Source: Tetrapyrgos nigripes (Eukaryota; Basidiomycota; Agaricomycetes; Agaricales; Campanellaceae). Taken from it: a stretch of 64,000 bases of DNA. Of this stretch, positions 20,645 to 32,753 are shown one piece after another; position 1 is the first letter of the stretch, and each line of letters opens with the position of its first letter. The notes beneath the pieces were generated by a model. That model was not told the origin of the DNA and did not search any database. It worked only from the letters and a program-made list of their open reading frames with translations. The DNA lies in NCBI GenBank assembly GCA_013368315.1, contig JAACJM010000060.1, positions 124,001-188,000 on the forward strand, written 5' to 3'. The position numbers and the translations under genes were made by a program.

Positions 20645-21000
20645 ATTTAGATTCGATGGATTGTACGGCTGGAATCTCAGTTTGGGCAAATGGCACTTGG
20701 ATTTTATTCACGATATACCTCAATCCACGGGTCGTTCAAGTTGTAGTTACCTCTACGTATCTGTCAGGTCAGCTGTGCTGGCGTTTTGCTTCATCAGATG
20801 TGCATAAATCTTTCTGAAATTACTTGTGGTCTTCCGTCTTTTTCTCCCCTGTTGTGTACGACGCTTTCAGAATGTAATGGTAATGGAAACTGTTGGTCTT
20901 CATGAACTGCCTTGACCACGTGTGAATCGAAATAATGTTGTCTTTCTTTCACCACCACCATCTGGTTGCTTGTGTTGCGAGCTACAAAATCTCCAGCCCT
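20645..21000. other. HYD4 3' flank
   Basis: Contains the 3' flank shared with HYD3 to about 20920, and no further gene. Confidence 0.5.
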
Positions 21001-22055
21001 CTGTCTTCAAGGCCAGGGTGAAATGGATTCCTGCCCGCAACACTTCACTCACTAGCCCATCTGTCTGTCGACACGCTTTTAACTCGTCTGTGGCCTCTAC
21101 TCCTTCTCCCTAGTCCTAGACTATCTCGGGGTACACGCAACCCTGAAGAAGAATCTCTTTATGGATCCGGTGGGCTTCGGCCCACCAATCTAGGCGATAT
21201 TTTGGGTGACGGGAGGTATATGTTTGTCAGGAAGTTGGATTTTGGTCATCCCCAAGGGCGACCGTTTGCGTGGCAAAGGACCTGAAACCTTCAAGGGTTC
21301 TGACGGGTCCTGGGTTGCAGTGAAGATTCTGTCCGGTAAGTATTTGCACTTTTCATCTCCCTGCGATGTGTTTCAATTGTCTGTGCAGGTAAAGGAACTG
21401 CAGAAATGCGAGCCCAATGAAGCGGACTACAAGAACACTTTCACCTCAATCATCCCGGTGCTGCTCATGTCCCAATACTTCTCGACTTTTTTGAGCGGAC
21501 TCTTTGTGTTACCTGATTGGAGGCCGTGATTGCTCACGTCCCGCAACTTGTCAGCTCCATGAAACAAAGTCGGTCTGGTTCTCATCGTTGCATGGTCACG
21601 GAACTGATGGATACCTAAAGTCTTTGCCTTTGGAGACGAATTACTCGGGGAACGGCCTTCGGTGAAGAAAATCATGAGGGATGTAGTTGAGGATGTGCTG
21701 CTGGCTTGGATTATTGCCCTCGTCTGCAAGGCTGCACATATGGTGAGTCTTTCTCATTTTGTTATCATCGAATCACTAAAGTCCTGCATGACTTTTCCTC
21801 CTAACAGGTAAACTGAAAATGTCCAACGAAGATGTCACTGCAAAGCTGCAGGGATTACATACCTGGCCCGACGTACAGGAACTGAGGTTTGGCTCTGGGT
21901 CACGCTAGACGAAATTATTGAGAGACTCAGGAGGCGAAGTGGTGTTATCGGAGGACCGCCGTGACTTTTTGATGAAGATACTGGATCCAGACCCCGATAC
22001 ACGGGGAACAGCTAGCGTTCAGGGGTTGTTGCAGTATCCTTGGCTGAAACAGTAA
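21000..22055 (+). pseudogene. Protein-kinase pseudogene (copy B)
   Basis: The order of kinase motifs is readable across several frames. SRGTRNPEEESLYG and GDGRYMFVRKLDFG (glycine loop region) come first, then GSDGSWVAVKIL (the ATP-binding Lys in VAVK), then after an intron LQKCEPNEADYKNTF and HPGAAHVPILLDFFE. The C-lobe follows, with RRDFLMKILDPDPDTRGTA and LLQYPWLK. The catalytic loop HRD and DFG region is not found; the middle (21520-21900) is frame-broken. The lineage looks like the fungal SRPK-like kinases (GDxLxGRYxxVRKLGxG). It is inactive and matches the relic at 7499-7879 in inverted orientation. Confidence 0.7.
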
Positions 22056-22374
22056 TACCACCGCGAGCCGCGAGCCATATTATGACGTGCGTAGTTGGGC
22101 ATGACCCTCTGTACAACCACTTGCAATACCTTCAATACATTATGACTTTACCACCAGATTAACAAGTTGGAGTGCCATGTATGCGGTCGGTCCGGGACTT
22201 GACCTTGTGACAGAGAAGCAGAACGTCGGGATCAAGGCCGCTGGTCAACAGGGCAGGCACGACTCCTCACTTGGGGTTCGTTCCCAATCCACCTGACTGC
22301 TCGTCGTACCGAGGCTTAGGTGGTTGTGCTTTGTTCAGCTTCTTGCCCTCACCCCTCATTCTACATCCTTCATC

Positions 22375-25300
22375 ATGAGGCATCTGATTTTGAATTTCCT
22401 GATCCTTTTCTTCGCGTTTCGAGCTGTTTTCTCCGTTAGCCTCTCCAGGTATCCGTTCACCAATCTTGCTCTGAGCACAATCTTCAACAACCAAGCTGCC
22501 TCCTCTGACGGAAGTGCCGACTTTGATGGGAAAGGCAATAGTTTCGTTAGTGACCTACTGCCTTCAGGCCCGTGGATGAACGACGGGATTGCGGTAAGTA
22601 GGTTGCTGTGGGTTGTTGCATACTTCAAGCTCTACGTTATTGACCGAAGTTTTATTGTTTGATAGTACGACTTGCCTTCAGTGTGGGGTAATGGTAACGA
22701 CAACGTCATCGCGAATGGTCAAGTTTTCAATCTTGAAGAACCCACTTATGTCCACGAGCTCCATTTTGTCTATTCTGGCGATGCAGGAGATGGTACGTAG
22801 CTCGTATCCGGAAGACCATGCAGTTGTACTCGAGCTCTTTTAAGGTACACATGAAACGGTCCAAAACTTTCAACTGAACTTTGAGGATAATTCTACGCAA
22901 TTGGTGCAATGTACGTCATCTTCTTTGATCTGGGTGTGTATTATCTGACCGGCGGTATCAGTGTATGCTAGGAATTGGTGGAGATGGCCAATCCTGAATT
23001 TTGGCAATATCAGAACGTTAGCATAGCCTTGCGTTGCATGTTCTCCCTCATGCTGACGATTTTGTTCCGCAGACCCTATCATTTCATTTCTAATAGGACC
23101 AGTACAAACTGGAACTCAAGTCAAATCTTTCAGTGGTCTTCCGCCGTTTCGTCAGAGCAGAAGCTTCAAAGTATCGCCTTTCCTGCACTAAATTCTCGTC
23201 GTCTCCACCTCTTTGCGATGGCCATATCGCCATCGCTACTCAACTCCAGTTCGTCTGGAGCTTCCGGCCCACAGTTATCAATCCGGCGAGCACGGTTCAC
23301 GTCTAGATGGGAAAACGTCGGAGATGTTCGTGCACAAGCTGTCGAAGTCACTATTGCGAATATGCTGCCAAATGCAGCGTTCTCCGAGGAAAACTCACTG
23401 AATTCTCGACACTCCGTCGAGATAACAGGGCCTGGAATCACTATGTTGTCACCTGGTGTAGTCAATCGATTGGTACCCGGAGATCAAGTGAAAGTCGATG
23501 TCCTAGTTTCGGGGAGTATGGATGGGACGAACGCTACCATTGTGATAAAGGATGCTTTTGGCAATGTCATTGGAACGTCTCCCGATTGGCCTGTAACGTC
23601 ACTGATTGAGAAGTGGACTCCCGACGCAGCTATTCTGAGCACTCACGAGACGCCTACTTGGGTAAGCCATTCCGTAAACTCGCAGTGAACGCAGTGACTT
23701 ACAAGCGAGGACAGTGGAATAAAGCAAAATATGGAATTTTGTATGGCTTTCCTCAAAGATATTCAGGTGTATGCCAAGCTCTCATTCGTGACCTCTGGGA
23801 CCTTTGTCTTTTTAGCATTCATTGGGGAGTCTACAGCGTTCCCGCCTGGGTGAGTAATCATTATAGAACAAACAGATTGATTATTGAAGCGTTCTCCAAT
23901 TGACCAGGCACCACCGAAGCAGTATGCGGAATGGTATGAGTGAGTAGCACATTTCTCGCCCCTATTCGCGTGACGCATGTCTGAAGTGTCCTTTTTAGCT
24001 GGTACATGCGAACCCCACCGAATTCCAGCAATCCGTCTTGGGAACATCATCTAGAAACCTTTGGGCCGGTTAGTTGACAATCCCTCCAAGAGGCGCTAGA
24101 TTATGAAAGTTTGAAACCTTTACAGAATGTCACTTACGACGATTTTATCGCCAATTTCACTGCTTCAAAGTTCAATGCCAGTGATTGGGTGAATTTATTT
24201 GACCAAGCAGGTGCCAAATACTTTGTCTTGGTCACGGTAGGTCCCAGATATCATGATTTACTTGGATCTTTGCACTTACAATCATGTCTGGTAGAAACAT
24301 CACGACGGATTCTCACTGTTCGACACAGGGAACACTACAAATCGCAGTAGCGTGGCTCTTGGACCAAAAAGAGATTTTGTTGTGGAACTACTCGAAACGT
24401 CTGCTCGTGAAAAGCCTCATATACATCGTGGAACATATTATTCGTTACCTGAATGGTGCGTACCATGACGTTCAACCCCTATACTGGCAAAACTCGTGAG
24501 ATCATTTAGCGTGCATGCTCACCTCTTGTCAGGTTTAACCCGGACTATGCTCAGTACGGTTTTGGTCAATGGCCAGGTGGCTTACCCCACAACGCTTTCA
24601 ACACTTCACTGATAGATACTTACACTGGTCACGTCAGCGTCTCTGATTATATCGAAGACGTTCAGTTTCCACATATGCTTGACCTTGCTACCAAATACAA
24701 TACAGATATTATGGTACGTCCGTACGAGCATGGAAACCACATATCCTTGATTGACGGTATCCTTAGTGGTGCGATATCGGCGGACCAAACAAAACTCTCG
24801 AATTTGCTGCTGCGTTCTACAATCATGCGTTGGTGACTGGAAGACAAGTCACTATCAACAATCGTAGGTAGTGTTGATTGTTCAAAGTTCTCACATGTCT
24901 GAATGTCTGTACAAATTTTCAGGATGTGGTGCAGTACCCGATTTTGACACTCCTGAGTATGCTACATTCGGTGCCATTCAAACTCGTAGCTGGGAGTCAA
25001 GTGAAGGAATGGATCCTTTCAGCTATGGGCTGAACTCCGCCACAACCGCCTCACAGTACAAAAATGCGACTACGATCATTCAAACTCTAGTTGATATAGT
25101 TTCGAAGAATGGAAACTTGTGCGCGGGTCTTAAACTTCTTTGGCTCGTGAATTTGACTTCCGCCAATTCTTTAGCCTCATCGACATAGGACCAACAGCTG
25201 AAGGCGAGATAATTGCACCAATGGCAAATAATCTCCTCGAGGCTGGCACCTGGCTACAGCACTCAGGTGAATGTGTTTATGACACCGTACGTTCAGGCTT

Positions 25301-25695
25301 TTCTACCTTACAACAGACCTGTTAATTCTCACCTTCCTTCCGACACCTAGAACTATTGGTTCCAATCGTCTCAGGACATCGTAATCAACAAGGAGATCCC
25401 TGCACGTTTCACAAGCACTCCCGACACTTTCTGTATCGTAGCTTTTTCACCACCAGGCCAGGATGGACAGACGGAGCTCATAATTAACAAACGCCTTCCT
25501 CTTCTTACTGGAGACCAGATATTTTTCCTCAGCCCTTCTTCCGATAGCTTGCAAGTACCATGGGAGATGGACACGGTGACGGGGAGGACGAAGATAGACC
25601 TCTCCAATCCTAGAATAATGGAGGAAATATCCCAAGTGAACTTTGCTTGGGCATTCAAGGCGGTGTATAATCGAAAGAATCAGACTGTTACATAG
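22375..25695 (+). CDS. GH29 alpha-L-fucosidase, secreted
   Basis: A multi-exon gene (about 13 exons) with intact GT-AG joins. MRHLILNFLILFFAFRAVFS is a signal peptide. An N-terminal non-catalytic region (about 230 residues, with VHELHFVYSGDAG and PQLSIRRARFTSRWENVGD) precedes the GH29 barrel: NKAKYGIF-IHWGVYSVPAW, APPKQYAEWY, YFVLVT-KHHDGFSLFDT and GTYYSLPEWFNPDY. IMWCDIGGPNK carries the nucleophile Asp, and IDIGPTAEGEI follows. A C-terminal beta domain ends at TAG 25693-25695. GH29 enzymes release L-fucose from glycoconjugates by a retaining mechanism. Several NxS/T sites fit a glycosylated secreted protein. The 10-20 kb upstream is a hydrophobin array, with no functional link visible. Confidence 0.9.
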
Positions 25696-25761
25696 CTTAC
25701 GATACTACAGATGTCCGCTGAGACGCTCTACTTCTTGTAGATACCTACAACAAACTTCGAC

Positions 25762-27250
25762 TCAGGGACTTGAAAAATGTAATGCAGGGAAATATTCTCT
25801 CAATGTGTCCATCTTACTTTTGACCTCCCCGTCAACCTCTTGGGATCCTTCCTCAGTTTCAGCTTCTTCTTCACCCATGGAAGCCTTCATCATAGTGCCA
25901 GAAAATCCGTTCATCCGAGTCATGGCTACATCTTCCCTCTTCGCACCAGCTTCCACCGTCGATGTTCCTGTACCTTGCAAATTCTAACAAACAATCTGTG
26001 GATTGTACCGAATGAAGTCCCATTTGTTTGCGGTCATGAGAGTTTGCAATGACGTGGGTGATGCTTCGGATACGAGTGAGGACCAGGGATACAAGAGAAG
26101 AAGTACCCGACCCGTCGGGATTAGAGTGTTCGAAGGTTTCGATCGAACGAGGGAAAGTATGGGGAATATAGTCGCGAGCCTAGTCGTGCAGCAAAAAAGA
26201 TATAGCAGTCGCAATACTCATCACCCTTTCATGAGCTGCACCAGGAGTATGTGCCCATTTCCCTGCCAAAGAGACTTTTCTCAGCAAAGCTATGCAAGTA
26301 GCAGTTGCATCTGTGGACGCTGGTGAAATACTCTCGATATCTGCCACGAATTTAGTATCTTCCATCAGCCAGTGAGTGGCGAAGACACGAGCGACAGCAA
26401 CGAATAGTGCTTTCAAAGTGCTTTGAACTTTGGATCATTGTCTAGTTTTTTGCACAGACTATTGTATCGTTCGTATCCACATTTACTAGTCCGCATCTGA
26501 TGCGACCGCCTCTGTATTTTCATGTTGTTTAATGCACAGAAATTGCACGAGACCGCTTCTGACGACGGCGCCTGTAATAGGATGCGACGGCGCTATCCGC
26601 GGAGGATACAGAATTTTAAAGAAAAGCTGGGGGTGATGTGAAAGAAGTCGGTAGTAGTCACTAGTACTGTGAGTACATTGAGTAGAACCTTCCAGTATCC
26701 GTGCGAGCGCATGCCTTCCGGTGATTTCTTGTTGGGGGAGACCGGAGAAGGAGTGTATTAAACGAGCATCCGCAGGTTGGAGATGGCAGTACGAGGATGA
26801 TGCTTATACAACCAACCAAAAGTCCTTGAAGAACAGATATATCCCCGGATATTGTGATAGTATCAACGCAGACATAAAACTCACCGATAGAATGCTTCAG
26901 TTTCGCCTTTTCCTTCGTGAATACTTCGCAACTTGAATTGCCAGATCAGACGTAACAAAAACGACGGATCTTCAGCCCAAGCCTTCTTCAGAGCAGGGGC
27001 CATAACGCGAGAAGAATTGCCAGTGGCAAGAATATTGAAGGGATCAAGAGTGGGAGAACAAAAGCAGAGGCATCGTTCTGATCAGTGTAAGTTTTCACCA
27101 GTCTCTAGAGCTTCCAACATGGCGTTACTACGAGGTACAGGAGCATCGCCCTTCGCATCGATCACTATCTCATTCCTTTTGAGTAGAAGTAAGATATAGA
27201 AAAAGTTGGGTATAGTTTGGGAAAATAAGGAAGAGATATTTTCTGGGTAG
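25762..27250 (-). pseudogene. DUF2828-family relic
   Basis: Minus-strand pieces in order: MAPALKKAWAEDPSFLLRLI and KLRSIHEGKGETEAFYR; then, in a shifted frame, FGWLYKHHPRTAISNLRMLV and a stop. After a poorly readable gap come KALFVAVARVFATHW and KVSLAGKWAHTPGAAHERVM, then SIATAISFL and, in another frame, TANKWDFIRYN. These follow the DUF2828 (PF11443) order: RsIHxGKGEKExFYRAxxWL, HPrTAixNL, slAgKWaPTpgxxHDrxT, and MSANxWDxIRYNRV. The pieces are in different frames with stops between them and the C-terminal vWA-like part is absent, so the gene is decayed. It converges on the GH29 gene, about 70 bp away. Confidence 0.6.
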
Positions 27251-27704
27251 TCGCGCTGGCACCGTGACCAGCGGCAACTCTGGGGGTTGGTCAACGCTCT
27301 CAGATGAGACTTAATGGGAAGGAAGAGGGAATTTCTGGTAAGTTTGGCCCAGAAATGAGTCTGGATGACTCGTCAAAAGAGAGGATTACCCATAGGGCGA
27401 GAAAAGAATCGACCTGACTCGTTTCCGTTGGTGGTTCAAGTCAAATAGGTTATTCCTAAGTTGCCAATCCGCGACTTGCCGGTCACTAGAACTTGACCAG
27501 AACCGAGGTACAGAGATGAGTACACTGGCAACTACCTAAGTTGCTTACCTCGCCCGAGAGCTTTGGCTTTTGGCTGGCCGGGCTTCTCGGTCGCTTTCCA
27601 AATATATCTCTTTCCGTCTTCTTAGTTCTCACCCGGCCATCAGACATCTTACTCTAATCTTATTCAACCAACCTCCATCATCTCGACTCAGCAGAGTCTC
27701 TACA

Positions 27705-28668
27705 ATGCGGGCATACTACTTTGACAATCTCCCAGGAGACCAGCGCCTTCCGCACGATTCCATTCCTTCTCGTCCTGTCTCTGATGAGAGTTTGGCTGCT
27801 ATCAATGTCCATCACTGGAGGATCCCTGTAGACTGCGGCGACTGCGAGGAACAGTTGAACGCTGTTGCGAAGGAGAGAGGATACAGAAACCGAGATACTC
27901 TCAGTATCTCGAAAGAAGGGCTTGGAGATGTGAGTAAATGCCATTTGAGACATACCCTTTCGGACTCTTTCTCCTAGATGAAGCACTGCAGTATCTAACT
28001 ACTTTTTTTTCTTGTAATAGTTGTATGAGGAGAAAATCAAAGGTTTCTATCAGGAGTGAGTGTCGTGTTTGAACCCGGCCTGTTGAAGTGTTTTTCACTG
28101 ACGTCACTTCGTACTTCGTATTACTTAACTTCGCTCAAGGCACATCCACGAAGACGAAGAAATACGCTACATTCTGGAGGGTAGTGGATTCTTTGACATT
28201 CGCGGTAAGTCTTATAGCTGTTCTTTTGTCCTTCGAAAGCGATATTCGCCTCTTTTCGTTTTTTTTTGCCATACTGCTGATATGATCTGCTAATTTGATA
28301 ACATCCCAACTTCAGAGGCCCCCCAGGATGCTTGGATCCGCCTCGCTGTTACTCCTGGAGACCTGCTGGTCGTTCCGGCCGGTATCTATCATCGATTTAC
28401 CCTGGACGAGAGAAACAATGTGCGAACTGTCAGGTTGTTTAAGGCAAGCATTCCTTCTTTGTCTTGTCAAGTTTTCGGGGCTTCCACGACCGTATTTTTA
28501 TCTATTGCTTCTAATTATGGGAGGCCTCTGCCCACACCCACGACTGCAGATGCGCTGACGTGTATGAATTATTAGGACGAACCGAAATGGCACGCCATTT
28601 ACCGCAGCTCGGAGACCGACCAGAATCCTCATAGGCTGGAATATTTGAGGAGCATCCAGGTTGCTTGA
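27705..28668 (+). CDS. ADI1: Acireductone dioxygenase (methionine salvage)
   Basis: Five exons, ATG 27705-27707 to TGA 28666-28668. Exon 1 is [19 protein letters not shown], then [65 protein letters not shown] and the ending EYLRSIQVA. The cupin metal ligands are visible: the two His and the Glu of HIHEDEE and the His of GIYHRF. The enzyme cleaves 1,2-dihydroxy-3-keto-5-methylthiopentene. The Fe form gives the ketoacid precursor of methionine plus formate; the Ni form gives an off-pathway product. It is a cytosolic or nuclear housekeeping enzyme, single copy here and of full family length (about 180 residues). Confidence 0.93.
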
Positions 28669-29011
28669 GCATCACGCTGCATGCCTGGGCATATACCTTT
28701 CGGAAGCAAAGTGAATTATCATGTATGTACTCAATTTGATGCGTTCTCAAAACTTTGTACCTTGTACTCCATGAAAGAATTAAAATGGTCCTCTTTATGG
28801 CGTTCCAATCGCATGGTACAGAACACTCAGAATAGGGGCGCCTTAGGAACCCGGTCCGGGACCGGCCTGCCAAACAGAGCCAAAGGAAAAGGTTATTGTT
28901 CCTCAGCCACGAACTGGACTCTTACTGTACATCTCACCATCTCGTTGCCTTTTCAAGTTCGTATAGCCTATGCCGGTTTATCTCTTCTGACACGCTACGG
29001 AAAATCGCGAA
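28669..29011. other. Intergenic stretch
   Basis: No gene or repeat is supported here. Confidence 0.4.
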
Positions 29012-31062
29012 ATGACAAAACCTCCAAGCACCATTCTCTCGGAAGAGTCAATAGCGCCACATGAAGGCTCAGGCTCTGCTTACGAACATCACAAATACCC
29101 AACCGATTCTGTAACCACCAACCCATCGACGTTCAAAAAAAAAGCCAGTCCTGTCACGAATACTGCATCTCAATAGAGATCAGGACAGTCTGGATCCCAA
29201 AGAGGTAAGCTCATCTCAAATTCTCTCACAAATACGAGTGGCATTCCTCTCTACTCACGAACATTGTTTTCTACAATGCTTCAGGTTCTTTCTATTGAAT
29301 ATCACTGGGGTATAAAGAGAGGCAGCCTAGATTTAAACGGTACAAAGAACCTCATGAAAGGTGTGTTCTCGAATCTATCACCGCATACCTCTAGGCTCTG
29401 AAAAGTGCAACTGCAACTTTCTCGCCGCCCTCAATAGTTCGATCGGACATACCCTACTTAATGAATATGTCCCGCCTGTACTTCGTACCCACTGTGGAGA
29501 CTTTAAGAGCAATAGTTGAGGAATTTGAGTCCACTGAAAGCGATCAGCGAAGGTCGTATACCGAGGTGCGTAGTCGATATTGTCACCGCTCTAAGATTGT
29601 AAATTCATTCCAATGTTTCATTTTGCGTAGTCTTTTCCAGAAAAAACATACGAGTACATCCTTGCACCTCTTTTGATCAAAGATCCCTTGTACATCCGTG
29701 ACCCAGTATCTGGCCAAGTTCATTGCTATCAGCACCCTTACAACGGACTGCCCACATTCGTTTCTTCTGTCCATCCATTCCATCTTGCGTGGAAATGCAT
29801 GTTCCACGTTCTCATCTGTGAGGAGGAGTTGCGGGAAAGATACAGTTGGAGTACAGCCGTCTGCGACTTACTGTGGAACCTGAAACTCTCACTTTGGTCC
29901 AAACCTCCTTCGCCTATTCCCTGTCCACTAGATGCTCTATCCACGGATCCCGAATCATTCAGATATCAAAATGTAAGGTTCCCCATGATACAAAGACTTC
30001 AATCTCAACATGAGGCAGCAACGGTAAGATCTGCAGTCTATCGTGCCACTAGGATAACAGTGAGTTCATTCATTTCGAACAGATATCCTGCCTCGAATAT
30101 AACTGGGGTCTGGATAGCGGAGAATTTCCGTTTGATGCTCATCATAACTTCTTGGAAGGTGCGTAAACGTCCAATTGCGACTACCATCTTCTTACATATT
30201 GTCAATCTGATCACACGTAATAGTGAGGGACGACCTTCCTAGTCTCTTAGCTCAAGGGGATATCCTCCTCATTCCCACTGACGAAACTATGTCAGATATA
30301 CTCGAAGAGTGCTGCGAATCCACAGAGTGTAGACTCTACACCGAGGTCAGTCCCCACCAAGCGCGATCAGTAAATTTGGTTTGAGTATCTAACCAAGGAA
30401 ATGTGGCAGATTTTCCCCGTCCGTGAATACGAGTATCGTCTTGAACCTCTGTCCTTCCAACGTCCCTTGTATATTCGTGATCCACGGTCCAGAAGCGTAG
30501 TATGTTATGAGTCCCCACACCACGGACTACCATCGTTTCTCTCCTCTGCGCATCCTTTTCACGTCGTGTTTTTCAACATCATTACCCTGTGGAACAGATC
30601 GAATTCCATGCGCTTGCCGAGGCTCGACTTTTCCCAAATGAACGAAATTTTTCATCTGTGGACGCGAGCTCCTCCCCGGTCCTTTTTCGCCAATTCAGAG
30701 AACGCAGTAGAGCTTCACAGGAGGACTATTCCATACGACGGGCAGGGGCATTCATCGTTGAATATCCCACAAGCTGAAGAAGATCTACGCTACATGCCTT
30801 ACACAAAGGCCAAGGCCATCTTCTTGTGGTTACAACAGATCGAAATGGACGAATATAATGGAGGGCCAGTTACGAATGACATCAGGTAACCGACTATAGG
30901 GACGAGCCCGAGGTTCCTAGATGGTTTAGAGTCTCAAGGATGAATCCACTCATTGTAACTCTAGAGGATCCAGGGACCCAGAGGGTACGTGTTCGAGAGG
31001 ATGATTATAGAATGTCAAGGGATGAAACTGTCGAACCATCGGCCAAAAGGCGTCGAATATAG
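29012..31062 (+). CDS. Tandem-module protein of unknown function (HNH-like family suspected)
   Basis: The same two-exon module appears twice. Module 1: (V)LSIEYHWGIKRGSLDLNGTK, intron, YFVPTVETLRAIVEEFEST, intron, FPEKTYEYILAPLL and DPLYIRDPVSGQVHCYQHPY, then GLPTFVSSVHPFHL. Module 2: ISCLEYNWGLDSGEFPFDAH, intron, ILLIPTDETMSDILEECCES, intron, FPVREYEYRLEPLS and RPLYIRDPRSRSVVCYESPH, then GLPSFLSSAHPFHV. The gene ends with a basic EPSAKRRRI at TAG 31060-31062, possibly a nuclear signal. The layout resembles uncharacterised Agaricomycete proteins with an HNH-like fold (HxxFD...liPT.ETL), but I cannot confirm that. The true start is uncertain: the ATG at 29012 needs an intron whose phase does not fit cleanly. 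The region 30570-30780 may hold a frame break. Confidence 0.5.
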
Positions 31063-31400
31063 TCGCAGGATCTCAGTTTGATCTCAGTCAGTAGTACTGG
31101 GCTTGTAAAACACTACTTATCATTAATCTTATTTGTTTTGCATTGGATATTTGCTGGATACTTTGGACGAGACGCACTGCAAGCTCTCCTAGCATTTGGT
31201 GCCACCAAGCATAAAGAAGGGTTTGGTAAATAAGCCCAAAGCCCAAAGGCGACTGTAGGCTTTGCCACTTTGGCGTTTTCCTTTCATCATATTCGTGACG
31301 ACGGCTTGTTTTGCGCAATCTACAGGTGATTCGATCCACTTTGATGCCTTGCATCTTGTTTTTAACGTGATTTAGCCTCACTGCTTCGGTTTCTGCAGTT

Positions 31401-32753
31401 ATGCCCGGGTCTCCGAAAAAGGTGAGTTTATCAAAGCATTGTAGACGACATACTGACCCTTCAAATCTTCCGTTACTCAAAGAAGCAGAGACTAGAACAA
31501 GAAGCAGAGGCAGAAATATCGACGCAGTCCCATGAAAACATGGATGAAGTTGACAACGTCAACACTTCAGTCGGCCCCTCGAACACTGTCGCTTCAGAGC
31601 CGGCTTCGACGCCAAGGCTTATCATGCACGAAAAACATTGGGCTCTAGACGGAAATGTCATCATACGGATTTCCAACGTTCAGTTCAGACTGATACGGAG
31701 CATTCTCGCAAAGAAGAGCGAGTGGTTTCGGAATGCCTTTAACTCAGACAACGACGAGCAGCAGGAAATGTATAATGGCCTTCCGGTATATGTTCTAGAT
31801 GATGTGGTCCGCTTGAGAGATTTCGAGAGGTTGCTGGATGCGCTGGATGATATTGTGTACGTGGTCTTACATGTCTTTGTCCGGACAACAGTTCATTCAG
31901 AGTCTCATTTGACTATGTTTTCAGGAACTATGTCCACCAACCTCCTCCGTTCCCCGTTTTTGCTTCCATACTTCGTACTGCGCACGCCCTCGATTTCAGG
32001 GACCTCAAGCTATATTTTGAACGCGAACTCATGAAGAAATGGCTGCCTCCTGGATCTCGATTTGAAATAGCTGGATCCGATGAAAAGAATGAGGAAAAAG
32101 ACGAAAACAAGGACGAGAAACAGGAGGCCGATGATTCACTGATTGATTATCTTAAGGTAGCCATCACCTATCCGTCGACGTCGATTCTCTTATCACAGGA
32201 ATGCAACATTCCAAGCATTCTACCTCGGGCATTTTATGAGCTTGTCGCGTTGGACACTTTTGGTTTGGAGGGACACCACTTCACTAGCGGTGGGACTGAA
32301 GGCTCGGATTCAGAGAGAGGTTGTGTTGAAGATAAACTTGAAGATGAGGAAAAGGAAGCGAAACTTTCCGAGGATCTTTATTACCGTTTGCTCAGAGCCA
32401 GGAACAAGTTGACAAATCTATGGACTGCGGACATCACGACGCCTCCTGAAGTAACGGCGCACAAGAAAAATGACAAGTCGCAGAAGTCAAAATCGACATC
32501 GAGTTGCTCAGCGCAGAGTCAGGGTCTCGACTTGAAGAAGTATGTTCATTGTGTTATGAAGCCTCGAGGCGGGAAATCGAAGTCAACCTTTTCTCATTAT
32601 ATTCACGACCCTCTCGCTGGTTTGAATGAGATCTTGAACACGGACTGGGAAAAACAGGGATATTGTAAGAAGTGCGTGGAGGAGAGGAAAAAGGCATGGA
32701 GAAAGATGATGAAGAGTTGGTGGGAGGAATTTCAGAAGAATGTAATGGACTGA
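31401..32753 (+). CDS. BTB/POZ-domain protein
   Basis: Three exons: MPGSPKK, then after an intron (GTGAGT...AAAG) exon 2 to LLDALDDIV, then after GTACGT...TCAG exon 3 to TGA 32751-32753. Residues about 50-190 form the fungal BTB pattern: HWALDGNVIIRISNVQFRLI, SILAKKSEWFRNAF, GLPVYVLDDVVRLRDFERLL, then PPPFPVFASILRTAHALDF and LKLYFERELMKKWLP. An acidic/Lys insert follows (KNEEKDENKDEKQEADD), and a C-terminal Cys/Lys-rich part ends KCVEERKKAWRKMMK. BTB domains mediate homodimerisation or cullin-3 adaptor contacts. In Agaricomycetes this class is large and mostly uncharacterised. The 5' exon is short; the choice of its ATG is the least certain point. Confidence 0.8.

Larger units (their letters stand above)
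18689..20920 (+). repeat. Segmental duplication II, copy 2
   Basis: Co-linear with 14949-16730. It begins in the last codons of REX4 and ends after the HYD4 3' flank. It is longer than copy 1 because HYD4 carries extra exon-intron units. Confidence 0.8.

Noticed and set aside
26003..26326. Plus-strand open frame downstream of GH29
   Set aside because: The opposite strand carries ordered DUF2828 motifs over the same bases.
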